Made by a program: the position numbers and the translations under genes. The notes below the pieces were generated by a model, which was not told the origin of the DNA, did no database searches, and saw only the letters and a list, made by a program, of their open reading frames with translations. This document shows, piece after piece, positions 7,086-13,297 of a stretch of 14,464 nt of DNA (position 1 is the first letter of the stretch; every line of letters begins with the position of its first letter). The stretch is taken from positions 1 to 14,464 of the forward strand of contig JAQVKR010000018.1 of the NCBI GenBank assembly GCA_028694565.1, written 5' to 3'. Source of the DNA: Gammaproteobacteria bacterium. GTDB taxonomy: Bacteria > Pseudomonadota > Gammaproteobacteria > DSM-26407.

Positions 7086-7357
7086 GGCGTCTCCCGCGGG
7101 GTGTCGGGGCTCCCTGGCGAACCATCGAGGGTGGCACACAGGCGCCAGGCCGGCGCCCAGGGCCGCAGCGGGTCGCAGGCCGGCTCGGCCCGGGCCGCCG
7201 GTCCGGCGGCCGGGGCCGGCAGGGCGTCGGGGTCCGGAACGCCGGCCGCGGGAGCCAGGAACTCGTGGACCAGGATCATCCCGCCGAAGCTCGCCGCGGC
7301 GAGCGCGAGGGGAATCAACAGGCCGAGCAGCCGTTGCCTGATTCCGGATTCTGACAT
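7082..7357 (-). CDS. Small single-pass membrane protein, function unknown
   Basis: A 91-residue protein with a short charged N-terminus (MSESGIRQR), one hydrophobic helix at about 10-32, and a Pro/Ala-rich extracytoplasmic-type tail containing two cysteines, C61 and C74, that could form a disulfide. No domain is recognised. Evidence that it is real is its ATGA overlap with the carbonic anhydrase start, its membrane-anchor pattern and its reading direction; the Shine-Dalgarno is poor. The MITE-like element begins 37 bp upstream of its start codon, so its promoter may be affected or supplied by that insertion. It may also be a random open frame in GC-rich DNA. Confidence 0.5.
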   Translation of the reverse strand: MSESGIRQRLLGLLIPLALAAASFGGMILVHEFLAPAAGVPDPDALPAPAAGPAARAEPACDPLRPWAPAWRLCATLDGSPGSPDTPRETP

Positions 7358-7394
7358 GCTGCCGGACCCGTCCCTGGCCGTACTGGAGAAGTTA

Positions 7395-7662
7395 GTGTAC
7401 TGCTTCAGTCCTGGAGGCGCATTCAGCGAGTTGCTGGCCGGTCAGATGCAAGGCGCGCTTGCGCCGGAAGGGCAGGCCCCCTTTCAAGCAAGCGCTACGC
7501 CGCAGATGGCCGGCCAGCGGCTCGCCCGCAGGGAACCCCCCGAAAGCTCCATGACCGCGTTGCAGCGCTGGACAAGGGAACAAAACCATTGCCTGCGCAC
7601 TGCGCCTTGCCCTGGCGCTTTCGGGGGGCTCTGAGAGTGCCTCCAGGAGTGACGCAGTACAC
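7395..7662. mobile_element. MITE-like element, about 268 bp, flanked by TA
   Basis: The ends are inverted repeats of 26 bp with 3 mismatches: left GTGTACTGCTTCAGTCCTGG at 7395-7414 continuing to 7420, right at 7637-7662 on the other strand. A TA dinucleotide abuts both ends (7393-7394 and 7663-7664), the target duplication expected for IS630/Tc1-mariner-type elements. Inside lie two further inverted pairs: 7433-7449 with 7502-7518 (14 of 17 matching) and 7534-7547 with 7617-7630 (13 of 14). It holds no convincing protein gene, so it would be moved by a transposase encoded elsewhere. The GC content is lower than in the flanking genes. The assignment is from structure alone. Confidence 0.6.
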
Positions 7663-7688
7663 TACTGTACTGCGTCACTCCTGGAGGC
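7639..7688. repeat. Perfect palindrome, 22-bp arms with a 6-nt loop
   Basis: The arm 7639-7660 is the exact reverse complement of 7667-7688, with ACTACT between. The left arm is the right terminal repeat of the MITE-like element; the right arm is an extra copy of the same terminal sequence pointing outward. As RNA it would form a very stable hairpin. No T-run follows, so it does not look like an ordinary intrinsic terminator. Confidence 0.95.
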
Positions 7689-7929
7689 GCAGGACACCGA
7701 ATCATAGACCGGCGGCGGCCGCCATGCATGCGGCGGCCCGCCCGCGACGGTGCGGGACATTCCACAGATCGGCACTCCCCGCCTTGCCTTGGCGGGGGGT
7801 GCACGGGAGACTGGAAGCCATGGGAAGATCGCACCACCCGACCGGACCGTACCGCCGCGGACCGGCGCCGGGGCAAGGGAGATGGCCGGCGAACGACAAC
7901 CACCCGAACGGCAACAACAAGGAAACTCC
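7689..7929 (+). other. Structured GC-rich leader upstream of the GGT-family gene
   Basis: No gene is supported here. Three pairings are visible: GGCCGCC (7717-7723) with GGCGGCC (7732-7738); a strong stem-loop at 7774-7800 with 10 pairs (one G-T) and a 7-nt loop; and GGTGCG (7749-7754) with CGCACC (7830-7835), which would enclose that stem-loop. It may be a structured 5' leader, but it matches no riboswitch class I know. In DNA this GC-rich such pairings also arise by chance. An AAGGA ribosome site lies just before the gene start. Confidence 0.35.
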
Positions 7930-9528
7930 ATGCTGAACACCACCCGCGCCCTCGGCGGCATGGCCGTCGCCCCCCACGCCCTCGCGGCCCAGGCCGGCCG
8001 CGACGTGCTGCGCGAGGGCGGCAACGCCCTGGAGGCGGCCATCGCCATGGCCGCCTCGCTGGCCGTGCACTACCCCCACATGACCGGCCTCGGCGGCGAC
8101 AGCTTCTGGCTGCTGGCCGCCCCGGGCGGGGAGGTGCGGGCCATCGACGCCTGTGGCCGCACGCCGGAAACCCTCACCCCCGACTTCTACCGCCAGCGCG
8201 GACACCGGACCATCCCCGTGCGCGGACCGCTGGCCGCCAACACCGTGGCCGGCACCGTCTCCGGCTGGGACGCGGCCTACACCCTCAGCCGTGAGCAATG
8301 GGGCGGAAGCCTGCCGCTGGAGCGGCTGCTCGCCGACGCCATCCACCATGCCCGCGCCGGCATCCCGGTCACCGCCAGCCAGGCCCGCAACACGACCCGT
8401 TTCCGCGCCGGGCTCGAGCCCCAGCCCGGCTTTGCCGAGACCTACCTGCCCGGCGGGGCGTCGCCCGCCGCCGGCGACCTGCTGCGCCAGCCGCGCCTGG
8501 CCGCCACCCTGGAGCGGCTCGCCGAAGCGGGACTGGACGACTTCTACCGCGGCGAGCTGGCCGCGGCCATCGCCGCGGACCTCGAGGCCGTGGGCAGCCC
8601 GGTGGGCGCCGCCGACCTGGCCGCCCACCGCGCCGGGCTGGCCGCCCCGCTGGAGCTCCCGGGCCGGCTCGGCACCCTCTACAACATGCCGCCTCCCACC
8701 CAGGGCGTGGCCTCGCTCGCCATCCTCGGCCTCTACGAGCGCAAGCACACCGACTCCCTCGCCCCCGAGAGCGCCGACTACGTCCACGCGCTGGTGGAGG
8801 CCACCAAGCAGGCCTTCCGCCTGCGCGACCGCTACGTGCGCGATCCCCGGGACATGGCCACCCCGGCCGAGGAGCTGATCGACCCGATCCACCTCGACCG
8901 GGTGGCCAACCTCATCGATATGCACCGCGCCCTGCCCTGGGAGGGCGCCGGGGATACCGGCGACACCACCTGGTTCGGCGCCATCGACGCCGAGGGGCGG
9001 GCGGTGAGCGTCATCCAGAGCCTCTACCACGAGTTCGGCAGCGGCGTGGTGCTGCCCGCCACCGGCCTGTGCTGGCAGAACCGCGGCGCCAGCTTCCACC
9101 TCGAGCGCCACCACCCCCGCGAGCTGCGCCCGGGGCGCAAGCCCTTCCACACCCTCAACCCGGCGCTGGCCCGCTTCGACGACGGCCGGGTGATGGTCTA
9201 CGGCACCATGGGCGGCGACGGCCAGCCCCAGACCCAGGCGGCGATCTACACCCGCTACGCCCACTTCGGCCAGGAGCTGCAGGCGGCGATCACCGCCCCC
9301 CGCTGGCTGCTCGGCCGCACCTGGGGCTCCAACTCCAACACCCTCAAGCTGGAGGGGCGCTTCCCGGCGGCGGTGGCGGAGGAGCTGGCCCGCCGCGGCC
9401 ACCCGGTGGAGATGGTGGGCGATTTCGACGAGATGATGGGCCACGCCGGCGCGCTGGTGCGCCACCCCGGCGGCCTCATCGAGGGCGCCGCCGACCCCCG
9501 CAGCGACGGCTGCGTCGCCGCCTTCTAG
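7930..9528 (+). CDS. Gamma-glutamyltransferase-family enzyme, cytoplasmic (YwrD/HpxW-like)
   Basis: A 532-residue Ntn-hydrolase of the gamma-glutamyltranspeptidase family. These proteins are made as one chain and cut themselves before a Thr, which becomes the nucleophile. Here that residue is most likely T346 in GDTTWFGAID, the counterpart of T391 in E. coli GGT (TTHYS). Other family marks are GGNALEAAIAMAASLAV (30-46), GLGGDSFW (53-60) and YGTMGGDGQPQTQ (424-436). There is no signal peptide, unlike periplasmic GGT, which suits the cytoplasmic YwrD/HpxW group; members act on glutathione-like amides or on oxamate, so the substrate is open. AAGGA at 7919-7923 lies 6 nt before the ATG and fixes the start; an in-frame extension to 7750 has no family similarity. 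The leader is unusually long and structured. Confidence 0.9.
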   Translation: MLNTTRALGGMAVAPHALAAQAGRDVLREGGNALEAAIAMAASLAVHYPHMTGLGGDSFWLLAAPGGEVRAIDACGRTPETLTPDFYRQRGHRTIPVRGPLAANTVAGTVSGWDAAYTLSREQWGGSLPLERLLADAIHHARAGIPVTASQARNTTRFRAGLEPQPGFAETYLPGGASPAAGDLLRQPRLAATLERLAEAGLDDFYRGELAAAIAADLEAVGSPVGAADLAAHRAGLAAPLELPGRLGTLYNMPPPTQGVASLAILGLYERKHTDSLAPESADYVHALVEATKQAFRLRDRYVRDPRDMATPAEELIDPIHLDRVANLIDMHRALPWEGAGDTGDTTWFGAIDAEGRAVSVIQSLYHEFGSGVVLPATGLCWQNRGASFHLERHHPRELRPGRKPFHTLNPALARFDDGRVMVYGTMGGDGQPQTQAAIYTRYAHFGQELQAAITAPRWLLGRTWGSNSNTLKLEGRFPAAVAEELARRGHPVEMVGDFDEMMGHAGALVRHPGGLIEGAADPRSDGCVAAF

Positions 9529-9566
9529 GCGCGCGGGGGAAAACGCTTCCCGGCGGCCAGGGAGCG

Positions 9567-9575
9567 TGCTACACA
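9567..9575 (+). promoter_or_regulatory. Possible extended -10 element before the 2OG oxygenase gene
   Basis: TGCTACACA has the TGn-TAnnnT-like arrangement of an extended -10 box, 33 bp before the start codon. No -35 match is seen. A similar TACACT stands before the Rieske-synthase gene at 4916-4921. Weak evidence. Confidence 0.2.
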
Positions 9576-9608
9576 GGAGCAACCTTCCCTGCGCCGCCGG
9601 GCGTGACC

Positions 9609-10259
9609 ATGCACGAGCCCCCAACCCCGCCTCCCCCGCCCGGGGAGGGTGAGACCGATCCCGTCACGCGCATCGCCGCGGCCCTGGCCGGGCCGGGCTG
9701 GTGCCTGGCCGAGGCGTTCCTCTCCCCCGCCGAGACCGGGGCACTGGCCGCCGAGTGCCGGGCCCTGCGGGAGGAGGGCGGCTTCCGCCACGCCCGCATC
9801 GGCGTCGGCGCGAGCCTCCGGCTGCGCCCGGAGATCCGCGGCGACCGGGTGCGCTGGATCGACCCGGCCGCCCCCGCCCCGGCCCTGCGGCCCTACCTGG
9901 AGCGCATCGAGCGGCTGCGCCTGGCGCTCAACGAGACCCTGTGGCTGGGGCTGTTCGAGTTCGAGGGCTTCTTCGCCGTCTACCCCCCGGGCGGCTTCTA
10001 CGCCCGCCACCTGGACAATTTCGAGGGCGCCCGCCACCGGCTGGTCACCTGCGTGCTCTACCTGAACGGCGACTGGGCGCCGGGCGACGGCGGGGAGCTG
10101 CGCCTCTACACCGACGGGGAAGACCCGGCCCGCCGGGTGGACATCGAACCCCGGGGCGGCACGCTGGCCGCCTTCCTGAGCGAGCGCTTCCCCCACGAGG
10201 TGCTGCCCGCCCGCCGCGATCGGCTCAGCCTCACCGGCTGGCTGCGCCTGCGGGAATGA
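9609..10259 (+). CDS. 2OG-Fe(II) oxygenase family protein (prolyl-4-hydroxylase-like)
   Basis: A 216-residue protein with the iron site of 2-oxoglutarate oxygenases: H134-x-D136 in YARHLDNF and distal H196 in RFPHEVLP, with R205 (DRLSLTGWLR) placed to bind 2-oxoglutarate. The strand LVTCVLYLNGDWAPGDGGELRLY (145-167) is typical of SM-20/prolyl-hydroxylase-like members. It would couple decarboxylation of 2-oxoglutarate to oxidation of an unknown substrate, possibly a protein side chain. The N-terminus is Pro-rich and probably disordered. The start is not well fixed: no clear Shine-Dalgarno is present, and an in-frame GTG lies 6 nt upstream of the ATG. The gene is 80 bp downstream of the GGT-family gene. 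CAGGAG at 9574-9579 looks like a ribosome site but is about 29 nt from the ATG. Confidence 0.88.
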   Translation: MHEPPTPPPPPGEGETDPVTRIAAALAGPGWCLAEAFLSPAETGALAAECRALREEGGFRHARIGVGASLRLRPEIRGDRVRWIDPAAPAPALRPYLERIERLRLALNETLWLGLFEFEGFFAVYPPGGFYARHLDNFEGARHRLVTCVLYLNGDWAPGDGGELRLYTDGEDPARRVDIEPRGGTLAAFLSERFPHEVLPARRDRLSLTGWLRLRE

Positions 10260-10347
10260 GGCCCCTTGCCCCCACGATTGCCGTCTTTTTTCACGGCCGG
10301 CGGGCGGTTACCTTGAGCCGGAGCGGTTGCACGAACGGGGGTGACCC

Positions 10348-11559
10348 ATGCGCCGACAGACCGCCAGCGCCGTGTTCGAGCTGCGCTGGGAGAGCGGGCT
10401 GACCCGCCACACCGACACCACCTGCACCAACGGCCTGAACCTCTGGCGCGACTACCTGCCGCCGGGGCTCGAGGCACTGGCGGAGGCGGAGCCGGGCACG
10501 CGCCTGGAGGCGCGCCTGCCGGAGGACGAACCGGTGCCGCCCCGCAGCCGCGAGCGGGTGGTGAGCGTGGCGCCGGAGCAGTTCGACCGCGACTTCCGCC
10601 GCGGCATGGCCATCGAGCCGCGCCTCGGGCGCTTCTATCCCGTGGGCATCCTGCAACGGCTCCCCGGCTACTCCCGCGGGGACCGCATGCCCTGCCGCTG
10701 CGTGGCGCTGGGGGAGAAGCGGCTGCGCTTCGATCTCAACCACCCCCTGGCCGGGCGCGACCTGCGCCTGGCCGGGGAGCTGGTGGCCCGGCACGATGCG
10801 GGCGGACCGGAACACGGCGGGCTGGCGCGGGACTGGGCGCTGGAGGCCGCCGGCGGCGGGCCGGGGATGCAGGCGCTGGAGCCGGACCTGGCGGTGGACT
10901 TCTGCTCCGACGATCCCTTCGCGCGCCTGGACGAGGAGCCCGACGGGCGCTTCTACGGCATTCCGCGCCTGGTGCACCACCTGGACAGCACGGCCCTGGC
11001 CCAGCTCGCCGCCTTCCACGGGCGCATGATCCGGCCCGGCGGGCGGGTGCTGGACCTCATGAGCAGCTGGACCTCGCACCTGCCCGGGCCCCTCACGCTC
11101 GAGCGGCTGACCGGGCTGGGCATGAACCGGGAGGAGCTGGAGGCCAATCCCCGCCTCGACGAGCGCCTCGTGCACGATCTCAACGCCGACCCGCGGCTGC
11201 CCTTCGCCGGGGAAAGCTTCGACACGGTCCTCTGCGCCCTCTCGGTGGAGTACCTGGTGCGGCCGCGGGAGCTGTTCCGGGAGGTGCGCCGGGTGCTGCG
11301 CCCGGGCGGCGCCTTCCTGGTCACCTTCTCCAACCGCTGGTTCCCGGGCAAGGCGATCCGGCTCTGGCCGCAGCTGCACGAGTTCGAGCGCATGGGCCTG
11401 GTGCTGGCCTGGTTCCGCGACGCCGGGGGCTTCGGGGCGCTGGAGACCTGGTCCCTGCGCGGCCTGCCGCGACCCGGGGAGGACAAGTACAGCGCCCGGC
11501 TGGGCGCCTCCGATCCCCTGTTCGCCGTCTGGGGCCGCCGGACCGGGGAGGCCGTATAA
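10348..11559 (+). CDS. SlyD/FKBP-like domain fused to class I SAM methyltransferase-like domain
   Basis: A 403-residue two-part protein. Residues about 85-145 resemble the SlyD branch of FKBP prolyl isomerases: FYPVGILQRLPG and the hallmark DLNHPLAG (129-136; SlyD has GNHMLAG). Residues about 200-400 are methyltransferase-like: motif I region GGRVLDLMSSWTSHLP (231-246), DLNADPRLPF (277-286), SFDTVLCALSVEYL (290-303), and VLRPGGAFLVTFSNRWFP (316-332). Motif I lacks the usual GxGxG and has MSSWTSHLP instead; a family with MSSWVSHLP at this place is widespread in bacteria and plants, so this is probably natural and not a mutation. Activity and substrate are unknown. The ATG follows GGGGGTG (10337-10343). 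The FKBP gene follows 52 bp after its stop. Confidence 0.82.
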   Translation: MRRQTASAVFELRWESGLTRHTDTTCTNGLNLWRDYLPPGLEALAEAEPGTRLEARLPEDEPVPPRSRERVVSVAPEQFDRDFRRGMAIEPRLGRFYPVGILQRLPGYSRGDRMPCRCVALGEKRLRFDLNHPLAGRDLRLAGELVARHDAGGPEHGGLARDWALEAAGGGPGMQALEPDLAVDFCSDDPFARLDEEPDGRFYGIPRLVHHLDSTALAQLAAFHGRMIRPGGRVLDLMSSWTSHLPGPLTLERLTGLGMNREELEANPRLDERLVHDLNADPRLPFAGESFDTVLCALSVEYLVRPRELFREVRRVLRPGGAFLVTFSNRWFPGKAIRLWPQLHEFERMGLVLAWFRDAGGFGALETWSLRGLPRPGEDKYSARLGASDPLFAVWGRRTGEAV

Positions 11560-11560
11560 T
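11555..11560 (+). promoter_or_regulatory. TATAAT -10-like hexamer overlapping the methyltransferase stop codon
   Basis: A perfect TATAAT spans the TAA stop of the fusion gene, 51 bp before the FKBP start. No TTGACA-like -35 lies at the usual spacing. A small stem-loop, GGGGCG (11574-11579) with CGCCCC (11585-11590), lies between it and the FKBP ribosome site. It may drive the FKBP gene separately, or be chance. Confidence 0.3.
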
Positions 11561-11611
11561 CCGGCACCCGGAGGGGGCGATATCCGCCCCGGGCACGACT
11601 GGAGGATGAGC

Positions 11612-11962
11612 ATGACCACACAGACCACCCCCGCGGGACTGGTGATCGAGGATCTCGGGACCGGCACCGGCGCCCTGGCCACCGGCCGCGGCCAGACGGT
11701 GCGCGTCCACTACACCGGCTGGCTGGCCGACGGCACGCAGTTCGATTCCAGCCGCGAGCGCGGCGAGCCGTTCAGCTTCCCGCTGGGGGTGGAGTTCGTC
11801 ATCCGCGGCTGGGACGAGGGGGTGCCGGGCATGCGGGTGGGCGGCACCCGCCGCCTGACCGTGCCGCCGGAGCTGGGCTACGGCTCCCGCGGCGCCGGCA
11901 ACGTGATCCCCCCCGACGCCACGCTGGTGTTCGAGGTGGAGCTGCTCGACATCTCCGAGTGA
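11612..11962 (+). CDS. FKBP-type peptidyl-prolyl cis-trans isomerase
   Basis: A 116-residue single-domain FKBP, about the size of human FKBP12, which speeds cis-trans isomerisation of X-Pro bonds. The active-site residues of FKBP12 are all matched: Y34 (VHYTGWL), F44 and D45 (TQFDSS), V63-I64 and W67 (EFVIRGWDEG), Y90 (ELGYGSRG) and F107 (TLVFEVEL). There is no signal peptide, so it is cytoplasmic. GGAGG at 11601-11605 touches an in-frame ATG at 11606, leaving no spacing; the ATG at 11612 sits 6 nt away and is the better start, giving MTTQTTPAGL. It follows the SlyD-like/methyltransferase fusion, so two prolyl-isomerase-fold proteins are encoded in tandem. The radical SAM gene begins 22 bp after its stop, so transcription probably continues. 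Confidence 0.95.
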   Translation: MTTQTTPAGLVIEDLGTGTGALATGRGQTVRVHYTGWLADGTQFDSSRERGEPFSFPLGVEFVIRGWDEGVPGMRVGGTRRLTVPPELGYGSRGAGNVIPPDATLVFEVELLDISE

Positions 11963-11984
11963 GCCCGCCGCGCCGTCCGCCGCC

Positions 11985-13055
11985 ATGAGCGCCCCGCCCC
12001 ATCGCCCGGTCCGCGGCCGCGGCGCCCTGACCAACCCGGACAACCGCTTCTGCGCCGAGGCGCGCGCAGCGGTGGACGACGGCTGGGGCGGACTGGAGGC
12101 GCCGCCGGAGCCGATCGCCACCACCCTGGAGCCGGACGCCAGCCGCACGGTCATCAGCCGGAACGACTCGCCCGACGTGCCCTTCGACCGCTCGGTGAAC
12201 CCCTACCGGGGCTGCGAGCACGGCTGCGTCTACTGCTACGCCCGCCCCACCCACGCCTGGCTCGGCTACTCCCCCGGGCTCGAATTCGAGACCCGGCTGC
12301 TCTACAAGCCCGACGCGCCCGAACGGCTGGCCGCCGAGCTGGCCGCGCCCGGCTACCGCCCCGCGCCCCTGATGCTGGGCGCCAACACCGACGCCTACCA
12401 GCCGGTGGAGCGGGAGCGGCGCCTCACCCGGCGGCTGCTGGAGGTGCTGGCGGAGGCCCGCCACCCCCTGTTCGTGGTGACCAAGTCGGCGCTGGTGGAG
12501 CGCGACCTCGACCTGCTGGCCGGGCTGGCGGAGCGGAACCTGGCCCGGGTGGCGGTCTCCCTCACCACCCTGGACCCGGAGCTGGCCCGGTGGCTCGAAC
12601 CCCGCGCGGCCGCACCGGCGCGGCGGCTGGAGACCATCCGCCGGGTCGCCGCCGCCGGGGTGCCGGTGAGCGTGCTGGCGGCGCCGGTGATCCCGGTGCT
12701 GACCGACCCGGAGCTGGAGCGGCTGCTGGGAGCGGCCCGCGCGGCTGGCGCCCGCCATGCCGGCTACGTGCTGCTGCGCCTGCCCCACGAGACCCGGGCG
12801 CTGTTCGAGGACTGGCTGCGGACCCACGCGCCGCTGCAGGCCGAGCATGTGCTGAGCCGCATCCGCGACTGCCGCGGGGGCAAGGCCTACGACGCCGATT
12901 TCCGCACCCGCATGCGCGGCACCGGCCCCTTCGCCGGGCTCATCCGCCAACGCTTCCGCCTCGCCGCCCGGCGCCTCGGCTACACCGACCCGGAGCCGCT
13001 CGCCTGCGATCAGTTCCGCCCGCCCGCCCCCGGCGGCCAGCTGGGGCTGTTCTGA
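11985..13055 (+). CDS. PA0069-family radical SAM protein
   Basis: A 356-residue radical SAM enzyme. The cluster motif C77-x3-C81-x2-C84 lies in YRGCEHGCVYCYARPTHAW, the form seen in the PA0069 family and in spore-photoproduct-lyase-like proteins. Preceding residues, SRNDSPDVPFDRSVNPYRG, and later GANTDAYQPVER (about 131-142), VVTKSALVERDLDLL and the C-terminal RDCRGGKAYDADFRTRMRGTG also match that family. The enzyme would bind a [4Fe-4S] cluster and cleave S-adenosylmethionine to start radical chemistry; the substrate is unknown. The start at 11985 has no obvious Shine-Dalgarno and lies 22 bp after the FKBP stop, so it is probably translated from the same message. The N-terminal 30 residues are Arg- and Pro-rich and less conserved. 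Confidence 0.92.
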   Translation: MSAPPHRPVRGRGALTNPDNRFCAEARAAVDDGWGGLEAPPEPIATTLEPDASRTVISRNDSPDVPFDRSVNPYRGCEHGCVYCYARPTHAWLGYSPGLEFETRLLYKPDAPERLAAELAAPGYRPAPLMLGANTDAYQPVERERRLTRRLLEVLAEARHPLFVVTKSALVERDLDLLAGLAERNLARVAVSLTTLDPELARWLEPRAAAPARRLETIRRVAAAGVPVSVLAAPVIPVLTDPELERLLGAARAAGARHAGYVLLRLPHETRALFEDWLRTHAPLQAEHVLSRIRDCRGGKAYDADFRTRMRGTGPFAGLIRQRFRLAARRLGYTDPEPLACDQFRPPAPGGQLGLF

Positions 13056-13067
13056 GCCGATGGGACG

Positions 13068-13097
13068 AATAGACAGGATGAACAGGATTTCTTGAAT
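13068..13097 (+). repeat. ACAGGAT-type intergenic repeat, left copy
   Basis: The copy begins AATAGACAGGATGAACAGGA and ends TTTCTTGAAT. It is inverted relative to 13263-13297, sharing AATAGACAGGAT, ACAGGATT and the TTGAAT/ATTCAA end. Short intergenic repeats built from ACAGGAT are found in many proteobacteria; their function is unknown to me. It begins 13 bp after the radical SAM stop. Confidence 0.7.
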
Positions 13098-13132
13098 ACC
13101 GTTTCTCTCTCCGGATGGCGCCCGTCGCGGAT

Positions 13133-13212
13133 GCCTGCAGGCCAGTCGTGGTCGCAGGACCGCGGCATGTGGCGGCACAACGAGGCGCCACCGGTGATCG
13201 AGGACTGCAGGC
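13133..13212. repeat. Nested inverted repeats between the ACAGGAT copies
   Basis: GCCTGCAG at 13133-13140 pairs with CTGCAGGC at 13205-13212, and inside it GTGGCG (13169-13174) pairs with CGCCAC (13186-13191). A T-rich run (CATTTTTTCC) follows from 13217. It could fold as RNA or mark the body of a small repeat element. No coding similarity is recognised. Confidence 0.4.
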
Positions 13213-13242
13213 GTTTCATTTTTTCCTTTGAATCAGCGCAAT

Positions 13243-13262
13243 CCGCGGTTAAGCGGTTTTTT
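13243..13262 (+). terminator. Weak intrinsic-terminator-like hairpin with T-run
   Basis: CCGC, loop GGTTAA, GCGG, then TTTTTT. The stem is only 4 bp, so it is weak, and it lies about 190 bp after the radical SAM stop. It may instead be part of the repeat element, since similar sequence accompanies ACAGGAT repeats in other genomes. Confidence 0.3.
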
Positions 13263-13297
13263 CTTGAATCCTGTCCACCCCGCAAATCCTGTCTATT
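13263..13297 (-). repeat. ACAGGAT-type intergenic repeat, right copy (inverted), covering a stop codon
   Basis: On the minus strand it begins AATAGACAGGATTTGCGGGG and ends GGACAGGATTCAAG. It is the inverted partner of 13068-13097. Its first bases include the TAG stop codon (13295-13293) of the SUMF1-like gene, so the repeat forms the 3' end of that gene. Confidence 0.7.

Noticed and set aside
7750..7929. Upstream in-frame start for the GGT-family gene
   Set aside because: The added 60 residues show no family similarity and lie over the structured leader; AAGGA is correctly spaced from the ATG at 7930.
7702..9624. A 640-codon minus-strand frame opposite the GGT-family gene
   Set aside because: Antisense shadow without any recognisable domain.
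10260..10347. Intrinsic terminator at the T-run 10287-10293
   Set aside because: No stable stem-loop precedes the T-run.
11606..11611. ATG at 11606 as the FKBP start
   Set aside because: The ribosome site GGAGG ends directly at it, leaving no spacer; the ATG at 11612 is better placed.
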